From: Lachnoclostridium sp. An14
GTDB lineage: Bacteria > Bacillota > Clostridia > Lachnospirales > Lachnospiraceae
NCBI RefSeq assembly: GCF_002160755.1
Contig: NZ_NFLE01000039.1
Coordinates: forward strand, 1-37,671
Direction: 5' to 3'
DNA: 37,671 nt
The notes below the pieces were generated by a model. The model saw only the letters and a list, made by a program, of their open reading frames with translations. It did not search any database and was not told the origin of the DNA. Both the position numbers and the translations under genes were made by a program. This document shows positions 1-8,966 of the stretch, piece by piece (positions within the stretch are counted from its first letter, which is position 1; each line of letters begins with the position of its first letter).

Positions 1-295
1 ATTTTATACCCTTTTGACGGGTTAATTGAGTGATGTTATGGCTGCATGGATCAATTTTCAGATTCATGGTACTGTTATCAATTCAGATACTGTTCCGTGA
101 ATAATTTAGGTTAAATATAATATATTTCATTATACAATAAAAAACAAAAGATTTCTATTTTAGATAAAAAATAACAAAATAATTATTAATTTTACAAATA
201 GTACACAAAAAGATTCCATTATACAATAAAAAGCAAGAAATACGGAGTGCACGCCGGATCAGTTACAAATACGTGAAAGTAGGAGGTAGGAGTTT
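1..295. other. AT-rich upstream region of the first permease gene
   Basis: No gene is seen here. The stretch is strongly AT-rich. It carries a possible -10 TATAAT at 116-121 with only a poor -35, and two direct repeats of about 22 nt (listed separately) that look like regulator sites. A strong ribosome site AGGAGG lies at 281-286, in front of the GTG start at 296. The left edge of the window cuts off whatever lies upstream. Confidence 0.6.
127..236 (+). promoter_or_regulatory. Pair of direct repeats, probable operator for the permease operon
   Basis: The decamer ATTATACAAT occurs at 129-138 and again at 218-227, exactly 89 bp apart. Each copy sits inside a longer match of the form TTYCATTATACAATAAAAARCAA. 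The core is a near palindrome (ATTATACAAT against ATTGTATAAT), a shape common for GntR-type or similar dimeric repressors. The first copy starts just after a TATAAT at 116-121. Which regulator binds is not known; the role is inferred from position and repetition. Confidence 0.5.
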
Positions 296-1573
296 GTGGA
301 GCTTTATATTGTATTAGGGATCATGGCGTTCATGATTTTTGGATTCTTTTTGAACAAGTGGCCGTTTGGAATTACTACGATGATCTGCTGTATTGCCCTG
401 GTAGTGACGGGGGTATATGGCGTGAAAGACGCGTTTTCCGGCTTTTCCAGTCAGAATCTCATTTTGCTGGCGCCGATGTTTGCCATGAGCGCCGCTTTTG
501 GAAAGACAAGCCTGCTGACCAAAATCCAGAACCGGATGATTGATCTGAAAGGAAAGAGCGGACTGGCCCTGTTGATTGCCATGTACGCCATTATCATTCT
601 GCTGGCAGCGTTTCTTCCCACCACGGCGATGATGACGATTATGCTGATGTTTCTCATGGCTCTGGGGGATACGGGAGATATTACGCCGGCCAGAATGACG
701 ATCCCGATCCTGGCGATGATCAGCATTTGGGGAACTAAACTTCCCATCGGTATGGGAGCGACTTCCTATATTACTTTGAATGCCTTTTATGAGGGCATGG
801 CGGCGGATGAGAGGCAGCTTCTCACCATTCTGGATCAGTTCAAGGTGTCGGTGATTCCCTGTACGGTATGTACGCTGTACTGTCTGTTTGCCTACAAGCT
901 GATGCCAAATGACACTTATGACGCGACGAAACTGAAAAGCGTCAAGGAGAAGGAAGCGATTCCGAAACGGGATGAGACGATCATCTACGCCGCTTTCGCG
1001 GTGGTAATGGTATCCCTGTTTTTCAGCAAGGCCCTGGGAGACATCATGTATGTGATGCCGGCTATCGGAATTGTGGTGCTGCTGCTGACAAAAGCCATGT
1101 CGGTGAAAGAGGTTACCACTGCTATGACTCAGGACGCGGTGTGGATGATCGCCGGCGTGCTGGTGATGGCAGATGCCCTGGGAGACACAGGGGCGGGGGA
1201 AATGATCGGAAGTATGATTTTAAAGGTATTGGGCGGAAATCCCAGCGGTCTTACGGTGATGGTGGTGTTTGCCCTGGTGACGGTGTTAATGACCACCTTT
1301 ATGTCCAATACAGCTACGAGAAACGTACTGGTGCCCATCGCGGCCAGCACTTGCCTGGCGGCTGGCTGGGACCCCAGAGGGGTAGTGCTGATTGTGGCCT
1401 TCTGCGCCAATGTGGCAATCGCGTTCCCGTCCGGATCTCCGGCCTGCGGAATCGCTTACGCGGCCGGCGGCTATAAGATTTCAAAGACCTTAAAGTTTAC
1501 CCTGCCGTTTATCGTGCTGGCAATCGTTTCTGTCGTGCTCAGTGCCAGCCTGTTTTTCCCGATCACAGGTTAG
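296..1573 (+). CDS. SLC13/DASS-like anion permease (copy A)
   Basis: A 425-aa integral membrane protein with about ten to twelve hydrophobic segments and no signal peptide, resembling the SLC13/citrate-transporter (ion transporter superfamily) group that imports di- and tricarboxylates or sugar acids with Na+ or H+. Supporting motifs are the paired half-repeats, LPTTAMMT in the first half and MSNTATRN in the second, which match the SNT-type substrate and cation loops of the family. The GTG start is chosen because AGGAGG lies 9 nt upstream. The next gene begins 48 nt downstream, so it probably forms an operon with the UxuA-like enzyme, permease B and the MBL hydrolase. It is a clear paralogue of permease B (2645-3925): both start MELYI and align along their whole length. 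The substrate is unknown; a sugar acid is suggested by the adjacent dehydratase-like gene. Confidence 0.8.
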   Translation: MELYIVLGIMAFMIFGFFLNKWPFGITTMICCIALVVTGVYGVKDAFSGFSSQNLILLAPMFAMSAAFGKTSLLTKIQNRMIDLKGKSGLALLIAMYAIIILLAAFLPTTAMMTIMLMFLMALGDTGDITPARMTIPILAMISIWGTKLPIGMGATSYITLNAFYEGMAADERQLLTILDQFKVSVIPCTVCTLYCLFAYKLMPNDTYDATKLKSVKEKEAIPKRDETIIYAAFAVVMVSLFFSKALGDIMYVMPAIGIVVLLLTKAMSVKEVTTAMTQDAVWMIAGVLVMADALGDTGAGEMIGSMILKVLGGNPSGLTVMVVFALVTVLMTTFMSNTATRNVLVPIAASTCLAAGWDPRGVVLIVAFCANVAIAFPSGSPACGIAYAAGGYKISKTLKFTLPFIVLAIVSVVLSASLFFPITG

Positions 1574-1621
1574 ACAGGCGGAGAGCGGGATGGATAAACA
1601 CAGAAAGAGAGGAGACAAAAG

Positions 1622-2596
1622 ATGTCAATGAGACCACAGATGCCTGTCCGCACAGCGGACCGGGACGAGACGCTTTCTTTTATCAGACAGATGGGAGTGG
1701 AAAATGTCAGTCTGATGCTAAAGCCGGAGGAGCTGACCTATGATCAGGTGGCAGCGCAGCAGGAGAGGCTGGCGAAATTCGGGCTGACGGTGTCAGACGC
1801 AGCCTGCAACGAGCTGCAGAAGAACAAGAGCATTCATTTAAACCTTCCTGACCGGGATCAGCAGATCGACCGTTTTAACCATATGCTCCGTGTGCTGGGA
1901 AAGGCGAAAATTCCCTTTACTTCCATAGCCTGGCAGCCCAATGGAATTTTAAGGACCAGCCATCAGGTGGGAAAGCACACCAGAGGAGGCATTTCCGCCT
2001 TCTGCGACCAGAATGAAATCCTGGCAAGGCCGGACGCGGAGGAGCGGAGCTACGGGGAAACGGAGATCTGGGATAATTTCCAGTATTTTCTGGACCGGGT
2101 GATTCCAGTGGCGGAGGAGACAGGGGTCCGGATGGCCCTGCATCCCAATGACCCGCCTTTAGCCTGTATGGCGGGAATTCCCAGCCTGATCTACAATTCG
2201 GAGTGCTACCGGAAAGCCTTTGCCATGGCCCACGGCAGCCGGGCTCTGGGGATGAAACTGTGCGTGGGCTGCTGGCTGGAGGCGGGAGATGCCTTTGGCG
2301 ACCTGATGAAGGATATTGAGGAGTTTTGCGGGGACGATCGGATTCTCTGCGTCCATTTCCGGAACGTGGACAGCCCCCTGCCGGTCTTTGAGGAGACACT
2401 GGCGGAGGACGGCTACGGGGATATGTACGGCATTATGAAACAGCTGGTGGCCTGCGGATGCGACGCGGTGATCTCCATCGACCACGGGTTCCGGCCCATG
2501 GAGGGCTTTGGCGGCATGGCGGGCTCCTTCGCCTACCCCACCGGCTTTATGAAAGGGCTGATGTGGGCCGCTGAACGGGAGCTTGGCAAGCGTTAA
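1622..2596 (+). CDS. Mannonate dehydratase (UxuA)-like TIM-barrel protein
   Basis: A 324-aa cytoplasmic protein of the xylose-isomerase-like TIM-barrel superfamily, closest by motif to D-mannonate dehydratase UxuA, which dehydrates mannonate to 2-keto-3-deoxygluconate. Visible family motifs are MALHPNDPP near residue 170, CVGCW near 218, VHFRNVDS near 247 and the late SIDHGF near 287, which supply the metal-binding His, Cys and Asp residues of UxuA. It is about 70 residues shorter than typical UxuA (about 390), so it may act on a different sugar acid. It lies between two paralogous permeases in the same orientation, with GAGAGGAG just upstream of the ATG. The family is confident; the exact substrate is not. 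Confidence 0.7.
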   Translation: MSMRPQMPVRTADRDETLSFIRQMGVENVSLMLKPEELTYDQVAAQQERLAKFGLTVSDAACNELQKNKSIHLNLPDRDQQIDRFNHMLRVLGKAKIPFTSIAWQPNGILRTSHQVGKHTRGGISAFCDQNEILARPDAEERSYGETEIWDNFQYFLDRVIPVAEETGVRMALHPNDPPLACMAGIPSLIYNSECYRKAFAMAHGSRALGMKLCVGCWLEAGDAFGDLMKDIEEFCGDDRILCVHFRNVDSPLPVFEETLAEDGYGDMYGIMKQLVACGCDAVISIDHGFRPMEGFGGMAGSFAYPTGFMKGLMWAAERELGKR

Positions 2597-2644
2597 GAAA
2601 AAGGGGTATGAGAATAAAAACGATCCGATAAAGGGGGACATTTT

Positions 2645-3925
2645 ATGGAACTGTATATCACTGTGGCGATCCTCGCGTTTATGATCATTATGTTTGTGCT
2701 CCAGAAGGTGCCCATGGGAGTGACTACCATGACCTGCTGCACCCTGCTGGCGGCCTTCGGGATTCTGACTCCGTCAGAGGCCTTTTCCGGGTTCACCAAC
2801 GAGAGCATTATCCTGGTAGCGCCCATGATGGCGTTAAGCTCGGCCATTACCAAAACCAGCATTATTCCCAGTGTGCGCCGGAAGGTGGACGAGCTGGGCT
2901 CCAAAACGGGAATGGCTCTGATCGTGTTCTTTTATATTATCGTCATCGCCTTCGTGCAGTTTATTCCGGCGACGGCTACCTTCTCGATTATGGTGGTATT
3001 CTTGGCTACCTTAAGTGACGAGGGAGAGGTGACACCCAGCCGCCTGCTGATGCCGATGTTGGGAATCAGCTGTATCTGGAAGGGATACATTCCCATCGGC
3101 ATGGGAGCTACCAACTTCGCCACGGTCAACGCCCGCTATTCCAATATCATCACGGAGGAGGCATACCTGCTCCAGATGTTTGACAAGTTCAAGGTGGGGG
3201 CGCTGCCGGTAATCTGCCTGACCATCTACTGCCTTATCGCCTGGAAACTCCTTCCGAGGAAGGGAAACGTATCCACCAAGGGTTTAAAGGATGTAAAGGA
3301 TACCCCCACTCTCCCGAAGGCTCAGGAAACGCTGGTCTACGTAGTGTTTGTAGCGGTGATGGCAGTGCTTGTGCTCAATAAGTGGACGGGAAAGCTGATG
3401 TACATAGCGCCTGCGGCCGGCGTTCTGGCCCTTATCTACGGCAAGGCCCTGAAGGTGCCGGAGGTGACGAAGGCAATGACGGCGGATATGATCTTTCTCA
3501 TGGCCGGCGTTCTGGGCGTGGCCTCTGCCATGACCAAATCCGGGGCCGGAGATCTGATCGGAACGGCGATCTTAAACGTTCTGGGCGGACATCCCAGCTC
3601 CATGGCAGTCATGTTCCTGTTCTCGGCAGTGTGCATCGGAATGACCACCGTCATGTCCAACTCGGCGACCCAGAACATCCTTTACACCGTGGCAGCTACC
3701 GTCTGCCTGGCGGGAAACTGGGATCCCAGAGGCATTATGCTGATCATTTCCATCGCCAACGTGATTTCCCTGGGCTTTCCGTCGGGAGCCGCGGAGACGG
3801 CCCTCATTTACGCCGCCGGAAATTATAAAGTGTCCCAGGTGGCGAAGTTTACCATTCCTTATATTATAATTGCCGTGGTGACCATCGCGGTCTCCGCTAA
3901 TTTCTTCTATCCTATTTACGGATGA
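2645..3925 (+). CDS. SLC13/DASS-like anion permease (copy B)
   Basis: A 426-aa multi-pass membrane protein, paralogous over its full length to the permease at 296-1573: same N-terminal MELYI, same spacing of membrane segments, and matching loops such as MSNSATQN near residue 340 and FPSGAAETA near 378. It is expected to be a secondary importer of an organic anion. It follows the UxuA-like gene by 48 nt with AAAGGGGG before the ATG and precedes the MBL hydrolase gene. Two diverged copies around one enzyme suggest a tandem duplication with substrate specialisation, or import of one compound and exchange of another. No substrate can be assigned from sequence. Confidence 0.8.
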   Translation: MELYITVAILAFMIIMFVLQKVPMGVTTMTCCTLLAAFGILTPSEAFSGFTNESIILVAPMMALSSAITKTSIIPSVRRKVDELGSKTGMALIVFFYIIVIAFVQFIPATATFSIMVVFLATLSDEGEVTPSRLLMPMLGISCIWKGYIPIGMGATNFATVNARYSNIITEEAYLLQMFDKFKVGALPVICLTIYCLIAWKLLPRKGNVSTKGLKDVKDTPTLPKAQETLVYVVFVAVMAVLVLNKWTGKLMYIAPAAGVLALIYGKALKVPEVTKAMTADMIFLMAGVLGVASAMTKSGAGDLIGTAILNVLGGHPSSMAVMFLFSAVCIGMTTVMSNSATQNILYTVAATVCLAGNWDPRGIMLIISIANVISLGFPSGAAETALIYAAGNYKVSQVAKFTIPYIIIAVVTIAVSANFFYPIYG

Positions 3926-3986
3926 CTGCCGGAAAATTTATAATGATCCTAAAAACAGATAAAGAAATAGAAAGGAACGATTGATT

Positions 3987-4835
3987 ATGGAAAAAATTTT
4001 TTATTACGCCCCCACCGGAGACCGCCTGAGCAATAAATCCATGGCCACCCATTGGGAACACGCCATTCCGGCGTACCGCAACGCCCCCCACGTCTGGAAC
4101 GTGGGCGGGCAGGACAATGTGGCGGTGTTTCTTCTGGACACGGGAGACGGGCTGATTCTCTTTGATACCGGGTTAAATGAGGAAGTGTTTTACCTGGTGA
4201 TCGACCGGATCTGGAGAGCGGGCTTTGATCCCATGGACATCAAGAAGATCTTTCTCACCCACTGGCATGGGGATCACTCCAGCTGTGCCCGCCTGCTCCA
4301 CGAGATGACCGGCTGTGAAATCTGGCTGTCCAAGCGGGACGAGGTGGAGCACCAGCGGTTTGCGGATTCTGATTTTCCCATGCGGGTGCGGCCCTACACC
4401 GTCACCAATTTCTATGAGGACGAGAACCCCGTCCGCATGGGGAATTTTGAGATCAGAACCCGCCTGGTTCCGGGGCATACCCCTGGCTGTACCGCCTTTT
4501 TCTTCGAGGATACGGACGAGGAGACGGGAAAAACCTATAAGGTGGCCCTCCACGGCGGTCTGGGAGTCAATCCCATGATGAAACCGGAGCGTCTGGCCCA
4601 GGACGGTTATCCGGAGGAGCAGGCCCACACCTTCGTCCGCGACTGCTACGAGCTGGCGAAACTGCCGGTGGACATCGCCCTGGCCAGCCATTTAAACCAG
4701 GCGAATATCCTTCCCAACATTCCGAAAGACCCCAGAGATTACTCCGTGTTTGTGGCGGATTACGCCTGGGGGGATGTGCTCATCAACCGGGCCGACGCGG
4801 TGAAGGAGTTTTATCCGGAGGTTTACGGGAAATAA
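3987..4835 (+). CDS. MBL-fold metallo-hydrolase
   Basis: A 282-aa soluble protein of the metallo-beta-lactamase fold, in the lactonase/glyoxalase-II-like part of the family. The metal motif HWHGDHSS lies near residue 92 (HxHxDH), the next His in VPGHTPG near 160, and the last His in LASHLNQ near 234. The position that usually carries the bridging Asp appears as LHGGLG, so that ligand seems to be missing or replaced. ATG 3987 is preferred to the in-frame TTG at 3981 because AAAGGA at 3971-3976 is then correctly spaced. It is the last gene of the permease operon, and a terminator follows. It could open a lactone made during sugar-acid breakdown; this is inference. Confidence 0.75.
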   Translation: MEKIFYYAPTGDRLSNKSMATHWEHAIPAYRNAPHVWNVGGQDNVAVFLLDTGDGLILFDTGLNEEVFYLVIDRIWRAGFDPMDIKKIFLTHWHGDHSSCARLLHEMTGCEIWLSKRDEVEHQRFADSDFPMRVRPYTVTNFYEDENPVRMGNFEIRTRLVPGHTPGCTAFFFEDTDEETGKTYKVALHGGLGVNPMMKPERLAQDGYPEEQAHTFVRDCYELAKLPVDIALASHLNQANILPNIPKDPRDYSVFVADYAWGDVLINRADAVKEFYPEVYGK

Positions 4836-4866
4836 TTCAGATGAAATCGAGGACGTAAAATAAGAT

Positions 4867-4920
4867 AAACTGCCGCCCGGCGCGTTTTTAGTGAGAGCGC
4901 GCCGGGCGGCAGTTTGTTAT
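4867..4920. terminator. Bidirectional intrinsic terminator
   Basis: An 18-bp perfect stem (4867-4884 paired with 4898-4915) with a 13-nt loop. It starts with AAAC and ends with GTTT, so it has T-rich flanks on either strand. It lies between the plus-strand MBL gene and the convergent minus-strand MATE gene and probably serves both. Confidence 0.9.
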
Positions 4921-4964
4921 ATCTGGGAAACTGCGTTCCCCGTGAAAGGTTTCGCCAAAATGTT

Positions 4965-6341
4965 TCAGGAAAGCTCCGGTTCATGGGAGGCGTCATGGAT
5001 CCATTTGCCGCTTAACAGGCGCCGGATGCACCATATGGATTTGATGGCGTAGTCCGCCCGCAGGCACAGCATGGTCAGCCAGGCGGGCCAGTGAAGGAGC
5101 AGGCCGCCCACAGCTCCCAGAGGGATGGAGACCAGCCACATAAACAGGATGTCGGCCCGCATGAGAAACCGGGTGTCGCCTCCGCCCCGCAGCACGCCTT
5201 TTGTCATAACAGACTGGACAGCCTGGAAAAACACGATGATCACGTAGGCGTGCATCAGCTGCCGGGTAACGGTGACGGTCTCTGGCTCCAGAGAGTAAAT
5301 GGAAATGGTGGCCGGCCCGATAAAGTAAATCAGCAGGGCTGAGATCCCTCCGAAAATGAGGCTCAGAAGATAGAAGGTCTCTCCCTGAATCAGGGCCAGC
5401 TCTTTCTTTCCCGCCCCGATGGTGTTGCCGGTGATGATGCCGGAGGCGTTGGAGACGCCCTGGATCACCACCGTACAGAGCCGGTCGATCACCTGGCAGA
5501 TGGCGTTTCCGGCTACCACGGCCGCTCCCATATGTCCCAGGACGATGCTGACGATGTTGCCGCCCAGGCCCAGCAGGGAATCGCTCACCAGGACAGGAGC
5601 GCCCAGCCGGAAATACTGGCGGTAAAAGGCTCTGGATGGGGATTTGAGCAGGTGCTTTAGCCGGAATTCCAGCCGTTTGTCCAGGACAAGGACGTACAGG
5701 AAGGTGGCGATAAACTCCGACAGTCTTGCGATCAGGGTCCCCAGGGCGGCCCCGGCGATTTCCATCCGGGGCGCTCCGAATTTGCCGAAGATAAAGACGT
5801 AGTTGGCAAACAGGTTGACCACAAAGGAGATGATGGAGACCACAAGCCCCAGCCGGGGCTGTCCCACGGAGCGCATGAGCTGCGCCGTCACCAGGCTGGT
5901 GCCGTGGATGATAAAAATAAAGGCGGTAATGCGCAGATACCTGGCGCCCTGGAAGATGACGTCCGCCTCCGGGGTGTAGATGGCCATAATCTGCGTGGGA
6001 AATAAAAGGGTCAGCACCGAGAAAACAATGGAAAGGACCAGGGACAGCCGGATGGCCATACTGAAGGTTTCCCGGACCCGGTCCCGGTCCCCGGCGCCCC
6101 AGTACTGGGCCGCCAGGACGCTGGAACCGCCGATGATTCCCATGCAGAATATGGTAAAAAAGTTGTAGTACTGGTTGGCCAGGCTGGAGGCGGATAGCTG
6201 GATTTCCCCGAAGGAGCCGAGCATCATGGTGTCCAGCATATTTACCCCCATATTGATGGCCTGCTGCAAGGCTACCGGCAGCATGATGGAAAGCACGGAG
6301 CAGTAGAACTGCCGGTCTTTTACAAAGGTGACCTTCCTCAT
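4965..6341 (-). CDS. MATE family efflux transporter
   Basis: A cation-coupled multidrug/toxin exporter of the MATE (NorM/DinF) family, about 458 aa with twelve predicted membrane segments in two six-helix halves. Typical features are the N-terminal LPVALQQAINMGVNMLDTMM segment and the GxIGG and QYWGAGD loops after helix 2. The ATG at 6341 is used. A GTG at 6347 overlaps the stop of the upstream dehydratase gene by 4 nt (GTGA) and is the alternative start; neither has a clear Shine-Dalgarno, which suggests translational coupling. It is the last gene of the minus-strand set permease C - dehydratase - MATE and could export a by-product of that pathway. Confidence 0.85.
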   Translation of the reverse strand: MRKVTFVKDRQFYCSVLSIMLPVALQQAINMGVNMLDTMMLGSFGEIQLSASSLANQYYNFFTIFCMGIIGGSSVLAAQYWGAGDRDRVRETFSMAIRLSLVLSIVFSVLTLLFPTQIMAIYTPEADVIFQGARYLRITAFIFIIHGTSLVTAQLMRSVGQPRLGLVVSIISFVVNLFANYVFIFGKFGAPRMEIAGAALGTLIARLSEFIATFLYVLVLDKRLEFRLKHLLKSPSRAFYRQYFRLGAPVLVSDSLLGLGGNIVSIVLGHMGAAVVAGNAICQVIDRLCTVVIQGVSNASGIITGNTIGAGKKELALIQGETFYLLSLIFGGISALLIYFIGPATISIYSLEPETVTVTRQLMHAYVIIVFFQAVQSVMTKGVLRGGGDTRFLMRADILFMWLVSIPLGAVGGLLLHWPAWLTMLCLRADYAIKSIWCIRRLLSGKWIHDASHEPELS

Positions 6342-6343
6342 GG

Positions 6344-7495
6344 TCACATAATGTGCGGGGCGCCGTCCATGGTGTACGCCCTGCTGGATTTTAAGTTGAC
6401 GCGGCTCCAGACGACAGCTTCACAGGATTTTAAGAATTCGTAGTTTAAGTCCATGCCCCAGCCAGGCTTGTCATTGGGAGTGATAAAGCCGTCCCGGACG
6501 CGGAGCACCTCGGTGCACAGATCGGCGTCCATTCCCTCCTCTCTGGGCTCGTTTTCCAGATAGGTGGTGTTGTAGGTGCTCATGCAGAAGTGGACGTTGA
6601 TGCAGTTGGCCAGGGAGCTTAAGGGGTTGTGGGGGCTGAGCAGCCGGAAACTGGGCTCTGCCATAGCCGCGATCTTCCTCATGCCGGTGATGCCGCCGCA
6701 GAGGAGAATATCTGGCTGCAAAATGTCCACAGCGTGGAGCTGAATCAGCTTTTCATAGGTATAAATGTCAAAAATCTGCTCTCCGGTGGCCAGGGGCACG
6801 TTTAAGCCCTGGGCCATTTCCGCCCAGTTGTCCAGGTTGTCGGGGCGGATCGGCTCCTCCACAAAGAAGGGGCGGTAGGGCTCCAAGAGCTGACAGACCC
6901 GTCTGCCCTGGGCCGGCTCGTAGATCTTGCTCTGCATATCAATTCCAATCTCAAAGTCATCGCCCAGCTCAGCGCGCATTCCCTCAAACATTTCCACTAA
7001 TTCACGCTCGGAGGAGCCTACCGGGTAATAGCCCAGGCTCCCCACGGCGGTTTTGCAGGCCTTATAGCCGTAGGTTTCGATTTTGGGCATCAGGCTGTCC
7101 AGGGCCTCTCTGCTGTTTTTTCCCCGCGTGTGGCAGTAGACGGGCACCTTGTCCCGGACAGCTCCTAAGAGCTTATAGACCGGCAGGCCGGCGATTTTTC
7201 CCGCAATGTCCCAGAGGGCTAAGTCGATGGCGCTGGCCGCGGTGTAGAGGACGGAGCCGCCGTTGAAACGGGAGTAGTTGAGGATCCGTTTCTGGATCCG
7301 CTCTCGGTCCAGAGGGTCCATGCCCACCACCCATTCGGACACGTATTTGACCATTTCCATGACGGCCACGTCCGCGCCTACGCAGAACAGCTCGCCGACA
7401 CCGTGAATGCCCTCGTCGGTGTCGATGCGGACGAAATTAAAATTTCTCCACTGGGTGGTGTGAACGGAATACGTGGTGATTTCTGTGATTTTCAT
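6344..7495 (-). CDS. Mandelate racemase/muconate lactonizing enzyme family sugar-acid dehydratase
   Basis: A 383-aa member of the enolase superfamily, MR subgroup, whose members abstract the alpha proton of a carboxylate substrate and often dehydrate sugar acids. Metal ligands are visible in order: Asp in GIDMQS, Glu in FVEEPI and Glu in ATGEQI. The Asp-His dyad appears as LQPDILLCGG and LSPHNPLS near residue 295. An N-terminal capping domain covers about residues 1-120. The ATG at 7495 is chosen over the upstream TTG at 7501 because AGAGAGG is well placed for it. It lies 34 nt downstream of permease C and overlaps or abuts the MATE gene. The substrate is likely a hexonate or similar acid; family confident, substrate not. 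Confidence 0.8.
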   Translation of the reverse strand: MKITEITTYSVHTTQWRNFNFVRIDTDEGIHGVGELFCVGADVAVMEMVKYVSEWVVGMDPLDRERIQKRILNYSRFNGGSVLYTAASAIDLALWDIAGKIAGLPVYKLLGAVRDKVPVYCHTRGKNSREALDSLMPKIETYGYKACKTAVGSLGYYPVGSSERELVEMFEGMRAELGDDFEIGIDMQSKIYEPAQGRRVCQLLEPYRPFFVEEPIRPDNLDNWAEMAQGLNVPLATGEQIFDIYTYEKLIQLHAVDILQPDILLCGGITGMRKIAAMAEPSFRLLSPHNPLSSLANCINVHFCMSTYNTTYLENEPREEGMDADLCTEVLRVRDGFITPNDKPGWGMDLNYEFLKSCEAVVWSRVNLKSSRAYTMDGAPHIM

Positions 7496-7529
7496 ATGCA
7501 ATACCTCTCTTTCCTTTCAGATAACGCCG

Positions 7530-8801
7530 TTAGATGGGATACCGGATGTACGCCATTACAAGAACGGCGATTCCGTACAGCACCCACAGGGGCAGACACG
7601 CCAGAAATACAGTTTTGATCTTATAGCCGCCGGAACCGAAGGCAATGGCGATGGAGGGGGAGGACATGGGCGTGAGCATGGCTCCCGTAGTGCCGCAGGA
7701 GATGGCCAGAACCAGGGCGCGGGGGTCGAACCCTCTGCTTACCGCGGTCATGATGGCCAGGGGCACCAGCACGTTGTAGGTGGCGGTGTTGCTCATGATC
7801 TGGGTGAGGGACGCGCCTACAATATAGAAAGCGATCAGGACGGCCAGAGGAGACGGGTTTCCTCCCAGGATTCCCACAATGCCGTTTGCCACGATGTCGG
7901 CGGCTCCCGTTTTCTGCATGGCGGTGGACAGGCAGAGAAGGCCGGCTAACATCAGGATGGTGTCCACCTGGAGGGCTTTTTTCACATCCTTCATGTCAAT
8001 GGCTCCCAGCGCTCCCAGGGCCAGGTCGGCGATAATGGGGATGATGTACATGGGGAAGGGCAGAAACTGGTTAAAGGCGATGGCGACCATGGTGAGGAGA
8101 AAGACGGTGAAAATGGTTTTCTCCGTTTTCGGATCGCAGCCGTTTTCTACTTTTGCCGTTTTCAGCTTGCTGGAATCAATGGTGTTGCTGGGAAACAGTT
8201 TCCAGCCGAAGAACGCCATATAAAAGAAGGCGATCAGGGCCGGGATGAACACCACCAGAGATTTATCAAACATGGATACCCGCTCGGCAGCGCCGTTGGC
8301 CTCCAGAAAGGCGTTGGCCTGGACGAAATAGGTGAGGCCGGCGCCCACAGGGAGCATACACTGGGAGGCGTGGGAGACCACGGCTCCGGGGTAGAGCAGG
8401 TTGGACGGCTGTACCGGGCTGTCGCTGTCTAAGGCAGCCGTCAGGGGGAGCAGCATACTGATAACTCCCAGGGGGCTGACCAGCTGGGTCAGCAGGATAG
8501 CGCCTAAAAGATACAGAAATACGATGGACTTTCCGCTGCTGCCGTGTCCCATGATCCATTCCCGAACCCGTTTGACCAGGCTGGTTTTGCTCAGGGAACC
8601 GGCCAGCACGAACATGGCTGCCACCATGACGACGTTGGAGCTGGCAAAATTGGCATAGGCCTCGTCAAAGGACAGCACGCCCGTAGCGCACAGAAAGGTG
8701 GCGCAGGCCATGCCGATAAAGCCGAAATTACATTTGCCGCTTAAAAACATGACTACTACGACGAGCAGAGTGCCTAATGTCAGAGTTAATTCCATACTCA
8801 T
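7530..8801 (-). CDS. SLC13/DASS-like anion permease (copy C)
   Basis: A 423-aa integral membrane protein of the same transporter superfamily as the two plus-strand permeases but more distant. Family loops are visible as MSNTATYN in the second half and TPMSSPSIAIA close to the C-terminus. The ATG at 8801 is used because a perfect GGAGGT (8814-8809) lies 7 nt upstream; the longer reading from 8816 has no such site. It heads the minus-strand set with the enolase-superfamily dehydratase and MATE exporter and is divergent from a LysR gene, a classic arrangement for an inducible catabolic operon. The substrate is probably the acid used by the dehydratase. Confidence 0.8.
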   Translation of the reverse strand: MSMELTLTLGTLLVVVVMFLSGKCNFGFIGMACATFLCATGVLSFDEAYANFASSNVVMVAAMFVLAGSLSKTSLVKRVREWIMGHGSSGKSIVFLYLLGAILLTQLVSPLGVISMLLPLTAALDSDSPVQPSNLLYPGAVVSHASQCMLPVGAGLTYFVQANAFLEANGAAERVSMFDKSLVVFIPALIAFFYMAFFGWKLFPSNTIDSSKLKTAKVENGCDPKTEKTIFTVFLLTMVAIAFNQFLPFPMYIIPIIADLALGALGAIDMKDVKKALQVDTILMLAGLLCLSTAMQKTGAADIVANGIVGILGGNPSPLAVLIAFYIVGASLTQIMSNTATYNVLVPLAIMTAVSRGFDPRALVLAISCGTTGAMLTPMSSPSIAIAFGSGGYKIKTVFLACLPLWVLYGIAVLVMAYIRYPI

Positions 8802-8883
8802 TCTTATTACCTCCATTATTCATAATCATAACTCATACATTGTGCATTGTTTTTATTTTACCGGCAAAATTAATGTTATAATC

Positions 8884-8934
8884 AGTATAAAATACCAGGG
8901 CTAAATTGACAAACACTCTTTGTTTATGTAAATT
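8884..8934. promoter_or_regulatory. Overlapping divergent promoters of permease C and LysR genes
   Basis: Plus strand: TTGACA 8906-8911, 17-bp spacer, TAAATT 8929-8934, leading to the LysR gene. Minus strand: TTGTCA 8912-8907, 17-bp spacer, TATACT 8889-8884, leading to permease C. The two -35 boxes share the same bases, so RNA polymerase cannot occupy both at once. This is usual for autoregulated LysR-type pairs. Confidence 0.65.
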
Positions 8935-8966
8935 ATAAGTAATTTTTATGATTATTGGAGGGGATT

